Shown piece after piece: positions 42,283 to 51,442 of a DNA stretch of 64,000 nucleotides. Numbering within the stretch: position 1 is the first letter of the stretch; each line of letters begins with the position of its first letter. Position numbers and translations under genes: made by a program. The notes beneath the pieces were generated by a model that was given only the letters and a program-made list of their open reading frames with translations, was not told the origin of the DNA and made no database searches. Source of the DNA: Paenibacillus sp. Root444D2 (GTDB lineage: Bacteria > Bacillota > Bacilli > Paenibacillales > NBRC-103111); the NCBI RefSeq assembly GCF_001426375.1, contig NZ_LMEO01000012.1, forward strand, positions 257,362-321,361. The letters are read 5' to 3'.

Positions 42283-44751
42283 TTATCCTACGACAATATT
42301 TACTAATTTGCCTTTTACAACAATCAATTTGCGAACGGCCTTTCCGGCGGTCGCTTCTTTGACTTTATCGAGGTCAAATGCGATTTTCTCCATCGCTGCT
42401 TCATCTGTATCCTTGGAAATCAGAACACGATCAACAATTTTACCATTGACCTGTACAACAATCTCAATTTCATTGTCGACTGTCCACACTTCATCATAGG
42501 TTGGCCACGGCTGATACGTAATTGATTCTGTGCCTCCGAGCTTCTCCCAAAGTTCTTCGGCCAAATGCGGCGCAATTGGAGATAACATCTGAACGAAATT
42601 TTTCATCGCTTCAAGCGGTAAACGCTCTGTTTTATAGGCTTCGTTAACGAAAATCATCATTTGACTGATCGCTGTATTAAACCTAAGGGCTTCGAAATCC
42701 TCGGTTATTTTTTTTATCGTCCGGTGCCAAGTACGTTTGAATGAATCACTGCCTAATGTTTCGTCGGCGCTGATTTTGGCGTTTATCTGACCATTCTCGT
42801 CAACAAACAGTCTCCACACACGATTCAAGTAACGATAGATGCCATCCACGCCTGTTGTATTCCATGGTTTTGTAGCTTCAAGTGGTCCCATAAACATTTC
42901 GTAAATACGTAGTGTGTCGGCCCCTTGATCGCTGACGATATCATCCGGATTTACAACGTTACCACGAGACTTACTCATTTTCTCCATGTTCTCACCAAGA
43001 ATCATCCCTTGGTTTACAAGCTTATGGAAAGGCTCCTTGGTATGAACAAAACCAAGATCATAAAGCACCTTATGCCAGAAACGCGCATACAGCAAGTGGA
43101 GAACAGCATGTTCCGCTCCGCCGATGTAAAGATCTACAGGCAGCCATTGCTGCTGAAGCTCATGCGAACAAAACTCTTTATCATTACGCGGATCGATAAA
43201 ACGTAAGTAGTACCAGCAGCTGCCGGCCCATTGCGGCATGGTATTCGTTTCACGGCGAGCTTTCATGCCGGTTTCCGGATCAATTGTGTTTACCCATTCG
43301 GATACGTTCGCAAGCGGTGATTCTCCTGTACCTGAAGGTTTAATTTCATCGACTTGCGGAAGTAAGAGTGGCAGTTGATCCACGGGAACAGGCTTCATCG
43401 TGCCATCTTCAAGATGAAGAATTGGAATCGGCTCTCCCCAATATCTTTGACGGCTGAAGAGCCAATCTCTCAAACGGTAGGTTACTTTGCCGCGGCCTTT
43501 GCTGTTTTGCTCCAGCCACGCGATCATATGGCTGATCCCTTGTTCGATATTCATGCCATTAATCGGACCGGAATTGACAATCGCCCCGTCACCAGTGTAA
43601 GCTTCCTTCTCAACATCTCCACCTTGCACGACTTCGACAATCGGCAAATCAAACTGTTTTGCAAACTCCCAGTCACGTTGATCGTGTCCTGGAACAGCCA
43701 TGATTGCTCCCGTTCCGTAACCGCCAAGCACGTAGTCAGCAATCCAAATCGGCACTTTCACGTCATTAACCGGATTGACAGCATAGGCCCCTGTGAAAAC
43801 ACCTGTCTTGTCTTTTGCCAGATCCGTACGCTCGAGATCGCTTTTGCGGGAAGCCTTTTCTTGATACTCCTTAATGGCAGCAGCTTGATCTCCCGTAGTA
43901 ATTTGCGCAACAAGCTCATGCTCAGGTGCCAGAACGCAGTACGTGGCGCCAAACAATGTATCTGGACGTGTAGTGAAAACCGTCAAACTCTTCTCATCGT
44001 ATCCGTCAATCGCAAATTGGACTTCTGCGCCTGTTGATTTACCAATCCAGTTGCGCTGCATATCTTTAATGCTTTCGGACCAATCCAGCTCCTCAAGATC
44101 TTCAAGCAGACGTTCAGCGTACTCGGTAATTTTCAGTATCCATTGACGCATCGGCTTACGAATAACGGGATGGTTACCGCGCTCGCTCAGACCGTCAATT
44201 ACTTCTTCATTAGCAAGAACAGTTCCCAGCGCTGGACACCAGTTTACAGGCACTTCATCCACATAAGCGAGTCCTTTATTGTACAACTGGATGAAGATCC
44301 ATTGTGTCCATTTGTAATACTCAGGATCTGTCGTACTGATTTCACGATCCCAATCGTACGAGAAGCCTAGTGATTTAATTTGACGACGGAATGTATCAAT
44401 GTTCTTCTTGGTGAATTCTCGCGGATCATTTCCCGTATCCAGTGCGTACTGTTCAGCAGGAAGTCCGAAAGCGTCCCATCCCATTGGATGAAGTACGTTA
44501 AAGCCTCTCATCCGTTTGAACCGTGAAACGATATCAGTTGCTGTGTAGCCTTCCGGATGTCCTACATGCAGACCAGCTCCAGATGGGTAAGGGAACATAT
44601 CCAGCGCATAAAACTTCGGCTTATCCGAATTCTCAAGCACCTTAAACGTTTTCTTCGCATCCCAGTAAGCTTGCCATTTCGGCTCAATTGCTTGTGGATT
44701 ATAGCCTTGCTGCTCTTTTGTTTCTTTGGTTTCTTTCGTTTCCTGTGTCAT
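42283..44751 (-). CDS. leuS: leucyl-tRNA synthetase
   Basis: Class I synthetase charging tRNA-Leu. HIGH motif in [22 protein letters not shown] in [18 protein letters not shown]; the CP1 editing domain ([33 protein letters not shown]) is present; the C-terminal LeuS domain ends [13 protein letters not shown]. 822 residues is normal. The N-terminus carries three ETK repeats before the conserved start. Expression is controlled by the T-box leader upstream. Confidence 0.97.
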   Translation of the reverse strand: MTQETKETKETKEQQGYNPQAIEPKWQAYWDAKKTFKVLENSDKPKFYALDMFPYPSGAGLHVGHPEGYTATDIVSRFKRMRGFNVLHPMGWDAFGLPAEQYALDTGNDPREFTKKNIDTFRRQIKSLGFSYDWDREISTTDPEYYKWTQWIFIQLYNKGLAYVDEVPVNWCPALGTVLANEEVIDGLSERGNHPVIRKPMRQWILKITEYAERLLEDLEELDWSESIKDMQRNWIGKSTGAEVQFAIDGYDEKSLTVFTTRPDTLFGATYCVLAPEHELVAQITTGDQAAAIKEYQEKASRKSDLERTDLAKDKTGVFTGAYAVNPVNDVKVPIWIADYVLGGYGTGAIMAVPGHDQRDWEFAKQFDLPIVEVVQGGDVEKEAYTGDGAIVNSGPINGMNIEQGISHMIAWLEQNSKGRGKVTYRLRDWLFSRQRYWGEPIPILHLEDGTMKPVPVDQLPLLLPQVDEIKPSGTGESPLANVSEWVNTIDPETGMKARRETNTMPQWAGSCWYYLRFIDPRNDKEFCSHELQQQWLPVDLYIGGAEHAVLHLLYARFWHKVLYDLGFVHTKEPFHKLVNQGMILGENMEKMSKSRGNVVNPDDIVSDQGADTLRIYEMFMGPLEATKPWNTTGVDGIYRYLNRVWRLFVDENGQINAKISADETLGSDSFKRTWHRTIKKITEDFEALRFNTAISQMMIFVNEAYKTERLPLEAMKNFVQMLSPIAPHLAEELWEKLGGTESITYQPWPTYDEVWTVDNEIEIVVQVNGKIVDRVLISKDTDEAAMEKIAFDLDKVKEATAGKAVRKLIVVKGKLVNIVVG

Positions 44752-44810
44752 GTGTAAAATCCTCCCTGTGTACAGCCATCTTCTTCATGATTCAAAGCGC
44801 TGCAAGCGCC

Positions 44811-45195
44811 AAAAAACCCCTCATCGCTAGCGGATATCGCTAGGGACGAGAGGTTAGATTCCCGTGGTACCACCCTAGTTAACACAGACATTCTTTGCCT
44901 GTGTTCACTCTGCCCCTTAACGCGGGTGAGACGATCCGGCTAGCACCATATATAGGGACCTTTGAGTGTAGCTCAAAGTCTCTCCGCTTTGGGATCTTTG
45001 AACGTAGTTCAAAGTCTCTCCGCTGTAGGGATCTTTGAGCATACTCAAAGTCTCTCCGCTTTAAATGGTGATTCACCTTCTAGCTCCAAGGCGAGTTCAC
45101 AAGACTGACATCTACCGGCTTCCACCCTACATCCGGCTCTCTGAAAGATGCTGTACAAGTTACTAATCCTCTTCTAAGCTCTAATCATCTAATTA
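44811..45195 (-). ncRNA. T-box riboswitch of leuS (leucine specifier)
   Basis: Minus-strand leader that senses uncharged tRNA-Leu. Stem I region ends near 45090 with GAACTCG, whose CUC (45093-45095) is the leucine specifier codon. The T-box AGGGTGGTACCACGG is at 44862-44876, followed by the terminator CCTCTCGTCCCTAGCG...CGCTAGCGATGAGGGG and TTTTTT (44811-44853). Binding of uncharged tRNA should favour the antiterminator. Three repeat hairpins (44953-45062) lie between Stem I and the antiterminator, where stem II/IIA-B elements are expected. Confidence 0.92.
44953..45062 (-). repeat. three tandem 36-bp hairpin units inside the leuS leader
   Basis: Units of about 36 bases (GCGGAGAGACTTTGA...TCAAAGATCCCTA, minus strand) occur three times in tandem. 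Each has its own CTTTGA/TCAAAG stem; stems vary by compensating changes (GAAC/GTTC against GAG/CTC). The same unit is found three times at 51268-51375. Confidence 0.85.
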
Positions 45196-45201
45196 GCTTT
45201 G

Positions 45202-45231
45202 ATTATATGTAAAATAATGCCGCACTGTCAA
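45202..45231 (-). promoter_or_regulatory. leuS promoter
   Basis: Minus strand TTGACA (45226-45231), 18 bases and TATAAT (45202-45207): consensus sigma-A hexamers, giving a leader of about 440 bases that holds the T-box. Confidence 0.8.
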
Positions 45232-45252
45232 GCCGCAATGAACCTCATTGTG

Positions 45253-46011
45253 TTATTTCTTAGCAATAAAGAAAGCTCTCTCTGTCATAGAGGTAGGCTG
45301 CTCCCAAGTGAAGTCAGCAGCCATATGCACCTCAGTGAAACCGACTGCAAGCAGCATTTCCTTAAGCCATTGTAAAGAATAAGCCCTTTGTAGATGAGTT
45401 TCATCGATGCGTCGGAAAGTATCCTTTCCGCTATCTTTGACAAATATGGTCAACTCGTGCTCAATTTGTACTCTTTCATCATCTAACTCGCTTGTCCAAA
45501 TGTAGGCAACATCGTCTTCATTCAGGAAAAAGGGCTGAGAATCTGCATAAGCGAATAACTGCTCAGGAGTATGTACATCGAAAAGGAAAAGCCCCCCAGG
45601 CTTGAGCCCCTTAAAGGTTTGACGGAAAGCATCAATGATATCTTCTTCCTCTAACAAATAGTTGAGACTATCACAGATGGAAAGCGCAACATCCACTTGT
45701 TCACCGAGGTCCCATTCACGCAGATCCTGTTGTACCCAATGAATGGTGCCGCCGCGCAATTGACTTTTGTGCTCTCCCGTTTTTTGCTCAGCGACTGCCA
45801 GCATGTCTTCTGATAAATCAATACCCGTCAGCTGGTACCCCTCCAAGGCAAGAGGAATCGTCAAATTCCCAGTACCACAGCCCAGATCAACAATCGTAGA
45901 TGGTTTCATACCAAATCGTTCGAAGCTTTCTTTCACGAAACGAAGCCAATCTTCATATGGCATGCTATTCATCAAGCGATCATAGGTGTACGCGAATTTT
46001 TCGTAACTCAT
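45253..46011 (-). CDS. yqeM: class I SAM-dependent methyltransferase, YqeM-like
   Basis: 252-residue soluble methyltransferase with motif I TIVDLGCGTGNLTIPLALEG, motif II TGIDLSEDMLAVAEQK and VALSICDSLNYLLEEEDI; the IDLSEDML and CDSLNYL pattern is typical of YqeM, which follows rsfS in Bacillus. The substrate is unknown. Here cvfB intervenes one base upstream, so it is cotranscribed. Confidence 0.85.
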   Translation of the reverse strand: MSYEKFAYTYDRLMNSMPYEDWLRFVKESFERFGMKPSTIVDLGCGTGNLTIPLALEGYQLTGIDLSEDMLAVAEQKTGEHKSQLRGGTIHWVQQDLREWDLGEQVDVALSICDSLNYLLEEEDIIDAFRQTFKGLKPGGLFLFDVHTPEQLFAYADSQPFFLNEDDVAYIWTSELDDERVQIEHELTIFVKDSGKDTFRRIDETHLQRAYSLQWLKEMLLAVGFTEVHMAADFTWEQPTSMTERAFFIAKK

Positions 46012-46012
46012 G

Positions 46013-46906
46013 TTAACCTTGCGTCTCCTCTTGCTTCAGATAGGTCCAATCATCTTCCTGATAAATGAGCCCGTCCTTCATTAGCTTGCCTAATGCGCGT
46101 TTGAAAGCTGCTTTACTTAGGCCAAACCGATCCTTGATGACATCTGCCTGCGTTTTATCCGAAAATGGCATCGCATTCCCTGGTCGTTCTTGGAGGACAC
46201 TCAAAATGGTCTCTGCATCTTCATCGCGCCCTTTTTCCTTCGGAAGCCGCATCGACAGATTGACCCGACCATCCTCTTCACGTACGAATGCGACACGCAC
46301 TTCAACCATCTCACCTACACGAAGCAAGCGTGTCCGTTCCGGAGCAGCTATAAGTCCAATAACACCATAACCAAGGACTCCGGCTTCGCAAATGACGAAG
46401 GTGCCAATTTGCAAAGGTCTGTACACACGTGCTTTGACCCACTGATTACTCCAACTCGAGGGTGCACGAACGCAAAGAGGAGCCAGGTCCTCTTCCAGAG
46501 CCAGCTTAGCGATCAAACGTCCTTGCCGATCGTGAGCTAATGTGGCAAATACCTTATCTCCTACTTGTGGACGCAGCTCCTCAAGCTCTGGCACATGTCT
46601 GTAGGGAAGCAACAGGTTGCGGCCCAGTCCCATTTCCAGAAAATATCCAAATCTAGGATGAATATCTACAACTTCCAGAAGTCCTACTTCGCCCATGAGA
46701 AGAAGAGGACGCTTCATCGTAGCCATCAATCGATCCTGTGTATCGTGGAACATGAAGGCTTCAACATGCTCTCCGGGTTGTATCTTACCTACGATTTCTG
46801 CATAAGGCAGAAGAACATCCTGCTGGCCGTCAGTAAGGAAATAACCGTTAGGAGGAACCTCCCTCGCTACCTCTAGGGTAACAAGGGATCCTGCTTCCAT
46901 TCTCAT
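46013..46906 (-). CDS. cvfB: S1-domain RNA-binding protein, CvfB/YitL-like
   Basis: 297 residues with several S1-like barrels (GSLVTLEVAREVPPNGYFLTD..DVLLPYAE; GLLEVVDIHPRFGYFLEMGLGRNLLLPYRH; QVGDKVFATLAHDRQGRLIAKL) and a C-terminal winged-helix (ILSVLQ..., VIKDRFGLSKAAFKRALGKLMKDGLI). This is the CvfB architecture, an RNA-binding regulator in Firmicutes. ATG at 46906 overlaps the rsfS stop (ATGA). In B. subtilis the homologue yitL lies elsewhere; placement in the yqe cluster is notable. Confidence 0.87.
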   Translation of the reverse strand: MRMEAGSLVTLEVAREVPPNGYFLTDGQQDVLLPYAEIVGKIQPGEHVEAFMFHDTQDRLMATMKRPLLLMGEVGLLEVVDIHPRFGYFLEMGLGRNLLLPYRHVPELEELRPQVGDKVFATLAHDRQGRLIAKLALEEDLAPLCVRAPSSWSNQWVKARVYRPLQIGTFVICEAGVLGYGVIGLIAAPERTRLLRVGEMVEVRVAFVREEDGRVNLSMRLPKEKGRDEDAETILSVLQERPGNAMPFSDKTQADVIKDRFGLSKAAFKRALGKLMKDGLIYQEDDWTYLKQEETQG

Positions 46907-47250
46907 ACGCGCTCCACAACTTTGGCATCGGACCAAAGTCTCTCGATATTATAATATTCACGATCATCGCGGTGGAAGACATGAAGAACAACATCCCCTA
47001 GATCAAGCAAAACCCATCTTGCTGTATCAATACCCTCGTAGCCTCTGATATTAACGCCGTACTCATGCGCTTTCTTTCTAGCTTCGCCGGCAATTGCTTG
47101 CACTTGTGTTTCTGAATTCCCGTGACAAATAACGAAATAGTCGGCGATTAGGGATACGCCTTTCAAGTTCAGGGTTACAACATCTGCCGCTTTTTTATCT
47201 TCAGCAGCCTCAACGACAAAAGCCAAGACTTCTTCTGGGTTTTTACTCAT
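46903..47250 (-). CDS. rsfS: ribosome silencing factor
   Basis: 115-residue factor that binds L14 and blocks subunit joining under starvation (YqeL). VVEAAEDKKAADVVTLNLKGVSLIADYFVICHGNSETQVQAIA and GYEGIDTARWVLLDLGDVVLHVFHRDDREYYNIERLWSDA are diagnostic. AGGAGG lies before its ATG. Part of yqeK-rsfS-cvfB-yqeM. Confidence 0.95.
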   Translation of the reverse strand: MSKNPEEVLAFVVEAAEDKKAADVVTLNLKGVSLIADYFVICHGNSETQVQAIAGEARKKAHEYGVNIRGYEGIDTARWVLLDLGDVVLHVFHRDDREYYNIERLWSDAKVVERV

Positions 47251-47268
47251 TCAATCATCCTCCAAGGT

Positions 47269-47835
47269 TTATGTGTTTATTTGTGTAATCAAATCGTTCC
47301 GAGTCAAAATCGTAAGCGGATAAATCCGTTTACCTTTGGCAATTAAAAAGCTAATCGTAGAATCAAAACCGGCGACCAGCGCCTTCTCTAGGCTTTGCCC
47401 AGCGATTTCGCGAATGATATCTACACCTGGAAAATCACGTCCGGGCTCCATATAATCCGCTAAGCATACGATTTTGTCCATTAATGTCATCTGAACACGA
47501 CCGGAGGTGTGATACCGAATTGCATCTAGTATCTCCTCATCATGGATGTCAAATTGCTCCTTAGCGATATAAGCTCCAGCGTGGGAGTGCCAAAGCTCCT
47601 TATCATAGTCCAGCAAGTCTTGGGGCAATCCGTTCTCGCGGATAATCTTAGCTTGCTCCTGAACGGGCCAATACTTGCAATAATCGTGTAAAATGGCCGC
47701 CAGATCGGCTTTGACGGGGTCTCCGCCAAAGCGTTTTGCTAAGATAACGCTAGTTTCCATGACACCGAGTGTATGCAGCCAGCGTCGCTCAGGCATTTGT
47801 TCCTTAACCGCCGCTATCAGTTCCTCACGATTCAT
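47269..47835 (-). CDS. yqeK: HD-domain phosphohydrolase YqeK
   Basis: 188-residue metal-dependent hydrolase; YqeK proteins cleave diadenosine tetraphosphate symmetrically. Metal ligands: His21 (RWLHTLGV), His50-Asp51 (AILHDYCKYW), HSHAGAYIAKE and DYMEPGRDFPGVD. It overlaps the end of nadD by 11 bases, the conserved arrangement in Firmicutes. Confidence 0.92.
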   Translation of the reverse strand: MNREELIAAVKEQMPERRWLHTLGVMETSVILAKRFGGDPVKADLAAILHDYCKYWPVQEQAKIIRENGLPQDLLDYDKELWHSHAGAYIAKEQFDIHDEEILDAIRYHTSGRVQMTLMDKIVCLADYMEPGRDFPGVDIIREIAGQSLEKALVAGFDSTISFLIAKGKRIYPLTILTRNDLITQINT

Positions 47836-48412
47836 ACAAACGGTTCACCTCCATATAACCATTCACCGCATCTGGGACAAGGTAACGGACTGAACCGTTC
47901 CTTTGCCTTTCATTACGAATAGCTGTTGACGAAATTTCAACAAGCGGCATGGGTACAATCGTGACTCGATTACGAATGTTAATAGGCATATGCGATAAGT
48001 CAAGTTCATAACCAGGTCTAGCTAATCCAATAAAGCGAATATGCCGCACGATGTCATCAATGCGATGCCACTGCGGCAAATATTGAACCATATCGGCACC
48101 TATAATATAAGCAAATTCCGTACCTGGATATTCCTTGCTTAGCAGCTCAATCGTATCGATACTATAAGATACGCCGCCTTTGTTGATTTCGATATCAACT
48201 GGACGAAAAAAAGGATTGCCTTCCGCTGCAAGGCAAACCATCTCCCAGCGCTGCTTCGTCGTCGCTTTCGGCGCATTTGGCTTATGCGGCGGCACATTTG
48301 CCGGCATCAACCACACCTCGGCGAGATCTGCTTCGACCCTCGCTCTCTCCGCCGCGATCAGATGACCGGTGTGGATAGGATCGAAGGTGCCACCCATTAT
48401 TCCGACAAGCAT
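47825..48412 (-). CDS. nadD: nicotinate-nucleotide adenylyltransferase
   Basis: Makes deazamido-NAD from nicotinate mononucleotide and ATP, the central step of NAD synthesis. GIMGGTFDPIHTGHLIAAERA carries the (H/T)xGH nucleotidyltransferase motif; FAYIIGADMVQYLPQWHRIDDIV and the late ISSTAIRNERQRNGSVRYLVPDAV (ISSTxIR) complete the site. 195 residues is normal. Confidence 0.96.
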   Translation of the reverse strand: MLVGIMGGTFDPIHTGHLIAAERARVEADLAEVWLMPANVPPHKPNAPKATTKQRWEMVCLAAEGNPFFRPVDIEINKGGVSYSIDTIELLSKEYPGTEFAYIIGADMVQYLPQWHRIDDIVRHIRFIGLARPGYELDLSHMPINIRNRVTIVPMPLVEISSTAIRNERQRNGSVRYLVPDAVNGYMEVNRLYES

Positions 48413-48424
48413 ACTTCCACCTCT

Positions 48425-48718
48425 TTAGCGCGGCAGTTCAATCTTCTTCTTGTCACGCGATTCTTTGTAAAGCACGACGATTTTACCGATAACCTGAACG
48501 AGCTCTGCGCCAGATTTTTCGGATAATTCAGTGCCGACCTCGTCGCGGTCTTCTCCACTGTTGTTGAGTACAGTAATTTTAATCAATTCACGAACTTCCA
48601 ATGCTTCTTGAATGTGACGGATTAAATGATCGTTCACGCCGCCTTTACCTACTTGAAAAATTGGATCTAAATGGTGCGCCATTGAGCGCAAATAACGTTT
48701 CTGTTTGCCTGTTAACAT
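48425..48718 (-). CDS. yhbY: ribosome-assembly RNA-binding protein YhbY
   Basis: 97-residue CRM-domain protein (YqeI in Bacillus) associated with 50S precursors. LTGKQKRYLRSMAHHLDPIFQVGKGGVNDHLIRHIQEALEVRELIKITVLNN has the GxxG loop (GKGG). I chose the ATG at 48718 because AGAGGG lies six bases before it; an ATG six codons earlier has no site. Confidence 0.93.
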   Translation of the reverse strand: MLTGKQKRYLRSMAHHLDPIFQVGKGGVNDHLIRHIQEALEVRELIKITVLNNSGEDRDEVGTELSEKSGAELVQVIGKIVVLYKESRDKKKIELPR

Positions 48719-48738
48719 TGATGTCCCTCTATTCATTC

Positions 48739-49602
48739 TTATTCAGCTAACGACTGTTCTACCACCTGTCTCATCGCCGCAACGGGCGCAGGGGTGCCAG
48801 TCCAATATTCAAAGGCAAAAGCACCTTGATAAATAAACATACCGAGTCCGCCATGTATGCGGGCTCCTCTTGCTTCCGCTTCACGAAGGAATCTTGTAAT
48901 TCGCGGATTATAAATGAGATCGCTGACCAGATGATGCGAACGCAGGAGTTCAAGCGGCAACGGAACTTCCTCGACATGAGGATGCATACCGGCCGAAGTT
49001 GTATTCAGAACGAATTGGACCTCATCTACAACAGGTCCTAGCTCGTCCATGCCAAGTCCAATCGCTTCGGTGTACGTACTGATCGTGTCTGCAAGCTCCA
49101 AGGCGCGTTCTTTGGTACGATTCGCGATGTAGATACGGCGAATCCCTTCTTTTGCAAGGGCATAAGCAACGCCTCTGGCCGCTCCACCAGCCCCAAGGAG
49201 AAGAACACTTTTCTTTTTCAGATCAATACCCGTCTCTTCCTTGAGCGATCGCACATAGCCAATACCGTCCGTATTGTAACCGATGAGCTTGCCTGATTCA
49301 TTAACGATGGTATTCACCGCCCCAACGATCCTAGCCCCTTCATCGATTTCATCCAAGTACTGCATAACTTCCACTTTATGCGGAATCGTTACGTTGACAC
49401 CTCGATATCCTAATGCCCGTATCCCGCGAACAGCATCCCCAAGTTCTTCTGGACGAACGTGGAAAGCAGCGTAAACTGCGTTAATACCTGCTTCCTCAAA
49501 AGCCCGATTCAACATAATCGGGGAACGGGAATGCCGTATCGGATCTCCGAAAACCCCATATAGAATGGTATGACTGTCAATCGGCGTCACCAGTTTCTCC
49601 AT
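48739..49602 (-). CDS. aroE: shikimate dehydrogenase
   Basis: NADP-dependent reduction of 3-dehydroshikimate in the shikimate pathway. GDPIRHSRSPIMLNRAF binds shikimate, RGVNVTIPHK carries the catalytic lysine, and LLLGAGGAARGVAYAL plus ANRTKERA form the NADP site. 287 residues. Cotranscribed with yqeH upstream and yhbY downstream, as in Bacillus. Confidence 0.96.
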   Translation of the reverse strand: MEKLVTPIDSHTILYGVFGDPIRHSRSPIMLNRAFEEAGINAVYAAFHVRPEELGDAVRGIRALGYRGVNVTIPHKVEVMQYLDEIDEGARIVGAVNTIVNESGKLIGYNTDGIGYVRSLKEETGIDLKKKSVLLLGAGGAARGVAYALAKEGIRRIYIANRTKERALELADTISTYTEAIGLGMDELGPVVDEVQFVLNTTSAGMHPHVEEVPLPLELLRSHHLVSDLIYNPRITRFLREAEARGARIHGGLGMFIYQGAFAFEYWTGTPAPVAAMRQVVEQSLAE

Positions 49603-49619
49603 GTTCTCCTCTTGTCCCC

Positions 49620-50735
49620 CTAAATCAACGACTCACGTGTGATAACCTTAATCCCCTTCGGCGCATGAACGGCAAGCTGAGCTCCAGCTAAGCTATTCAC
49701 TTTAATCCAGCCTAAACCAGAGATCAGCACATCCATCTGTTTCCCCTTCGGAATGTGCAGCGGATGCTTCACAAGCTTAGGCAGCTCGTCCAAGTCCGCT
49801 AGGTTAGGAGGCGCAAGCATGACACCTTTATGTTCTTCATACAAATCATCAGCCTTTTCCAGCTTTGTACGATGAATTTGAATGGCATTAGACGTGTAGC
49901 AAGTAAATGATTGATGTTCACCGCTAATAAAATCAAATCGAGCTAAGGCGCCAAAAAATAACGTTTGCGCTTCATTTAACTGAAACACCATCGGCTTAAG
50001 CGGTTTGTCTGGCATGATTCTAGCTAAATCACGCTTTTTCACGACTTCGGTTAAACGATGAGTATGCACAATACCAGGTGTATCAACAATAAACCGACCA
50101 TCATCCAGTGGGATTTTAACCAGATCCAGCGTTGTTCCAGGATATTGTGACGTTGTAAGCTCTGACTCCAGATCACTATAATCACTGATTAAGCGGTTAA
50201 TGAGCGTCGATTTACCGACATTCGTTGCACCGACCACATAGACATCCATGTTGCCGCGATATTCCTGCACAGCTGTAATAACACGATCGAAACCAATGTT
50301 TTTCTTTGCACTGCAAAGGATGATATCAACAACCTTGAGGTTCTCCTCTTTGGCTCTGCGCTGTACCCAATTAATGATCTTGTTTGCGTTCGTCACTTTT
50401 GGCAGCAAATCGATCTTGTTTACGACTAACAGAACAGGATTCGTACCCACAAAGCGTGCAAGACCGCTAATCATACTGCCTTCAAAGTCAAAAATATCTA
50501 CGATTTTCACAACCAGAGCTTTCGTTTGGCCGACATGTCCTAATAATTTAAGGAAGTCGTCCTGCTGCAATGTGATACTCGAAGATTCATTATAATGCTT
50601 GATGCGATAGCAGCGTTGACAAATAACTGGTTCCTTCTGCATCGCTTCAGCCGGGATAAAGCCCAGCTTCCCCTTTTCTTCCGTTTGCAGCAATACGCCG
50701 CACCCCGCACAATGATTAATCGTTTCTGTACTCAT
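49620..50735 (-). CDS. yqeH: circularly permuted GTPase YqeH
   Basis: 30S ribosome-assembly GTPase. An N-terminal treble-clef zinc finger (CAGCG...CQRCYRIKHYN) precedes the permuted G domain: G4 VNKIDLLP comes first, then G1 GATNVGKSTLINRL and G3 DTPGI. 371 residues is normal. AGGAGG lies just before the ATG. Confidence 0.95.
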   Translation of the reverse strand: MSTETINHCAGCGVLLQTEEKGKLGFIPAEAMQKEPVICQRCYRIKHYNESSSITLQQDDFLKLLGHVGQTKALVVKIVDIFDFEGSMISGLARFVGTNPVLLVVNKIDLLPKVTNANKIINWVQRRAKEENLKVVDIILCSAKKNIGFDRVITAVQEYRGNMDVYVVGATNVGKSTLINRLISDYSDLESELTTSQYPGTTLDLVKIPLDDGRFIVDTPGIVHTHRLTEVVKKRDLARIMPDKPLKPMVFQLNEAQTLFFGALARFDFISGEHQSFTCYTSNAIQIHRTKLEKADDLYEEHKGVMLAPPNLADLDELPKLVKHPLHIPKGKQMDVLISGLGWIKVNSLAGAQLAVHAPKGIKVITRESLI

Positions 50736-50743
50736 GAATCCTC

Positions 50744-51238
50744 CTATTTCTTCATCCTAGCTAAAGCCCATTTCTCAATACGGCGATTGATTTTCGTGAA
50801 AAACCCCTCATCCTTAATAGAAATGGGTTGAACTAGGATCGTGTATAGCCCCATTCGATTGCCTCCAAGAACGTCAGTTAACATTTGATCACCAATGACA
50901 GCTGTTTGTCTGGCATTCGTACCAAGCAGCTTCATAGCTCTGTGGAATGAAACGTTCGTTGGTTTCTTAGCTCGATGAATGAACGGAATGCCAAGCGGCT
51001 CCGCAAAGGCTGAAACCCGTCCATGATTGTTATTGGACACGATGACGACCTTGAAGCCCATTTTTTGCAAACGGTTCAACCACTCTATTAACTCCGGAGT
51101 CGCATGCGGATCTCGTGCGCCTACGAGTGTATTATCGAGATCTGTTATAATACCACGGACACCAAATCCCCATAGGTGATTGGCATCAATATCATAGATC
51201 GTATGTACAGACTGTCTGGGCACTAGCTTATTCAGCAA
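50744..51238 (-). CDS. yqeG: HAD-type phosphatase YqeG
   Basis: IIIA-type HAD phosphatase, first gene of the yqe cluster. GIITDLDNTLVGARDP is the DxDxT nucleophile motif, IVSNNNHGRV motif II and VIGDQMLTDVLGGNRMGLYTILV motif IV. The start is taken as TTG at 51238, eight bases after GGAGG; a TTG five codons earlier contains the ribosome site. The natural substrate is unknown, perhaps phosphatidylglycerophosphate as in related proteins. Confidence 0.9.
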   Translation of the reverse strand: MLNKLVPRQSVHTIYDIDANHLWGFGVRGIITDLDNTLVGARDPHATPELIEWLNRLQKMGFKVVIVSNNNHGRVSAFAEPLGIPFIHRAKKPTNVSFHRAMKLLGTNARQTAVIGDQMLTDVLGGNRMGLYTILVQPISIKDEGFFTKINRRIEKWALARMKK

Positions 51239-51267
51239 ACAAATTACCTCCAACTGCTTCCTCGTAA

Positions 51268-51375
51268 ATCAGAGAGACTTTGAACTACATTCAAACATCC
51301 CTAAGCGGAGAGACTTTGAACTACGTTCAAACATCCCTAAGCGGAGAGACTTTGAACTACGTTCAAAGATCCCTA
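51268..51375 (-). repeat. three tandem 36-bp hairpin units upstream of yqeG
   Basis: Exactly 36-base period: units at 51268-51303, 51304-51339 and 51340-51375, each with CTTTGAAC-TAC-GTTCAAAG or a one-base variant and ending CATCCCTA or GATCCCTA. The unit matches that in the leuS leader. It sits 30 bases before yqeG and, unlike there, is not part of a T-box. The repeats touch each other without spacers, so this is not a CRISPR array. Confidence 0.85.
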
Positions 51376-51442
51376 TATTATATACGTGAAACTATACCAT
51401 AGTGATCCACTCGTTGCAAAAAGAAAAGAACATATTTTCCCG

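Noticed and set aside
51268..51375. CRISPR-like array
   Set aside because: The 36-bp units abut one another with no unique spacers and there are no cas genes.
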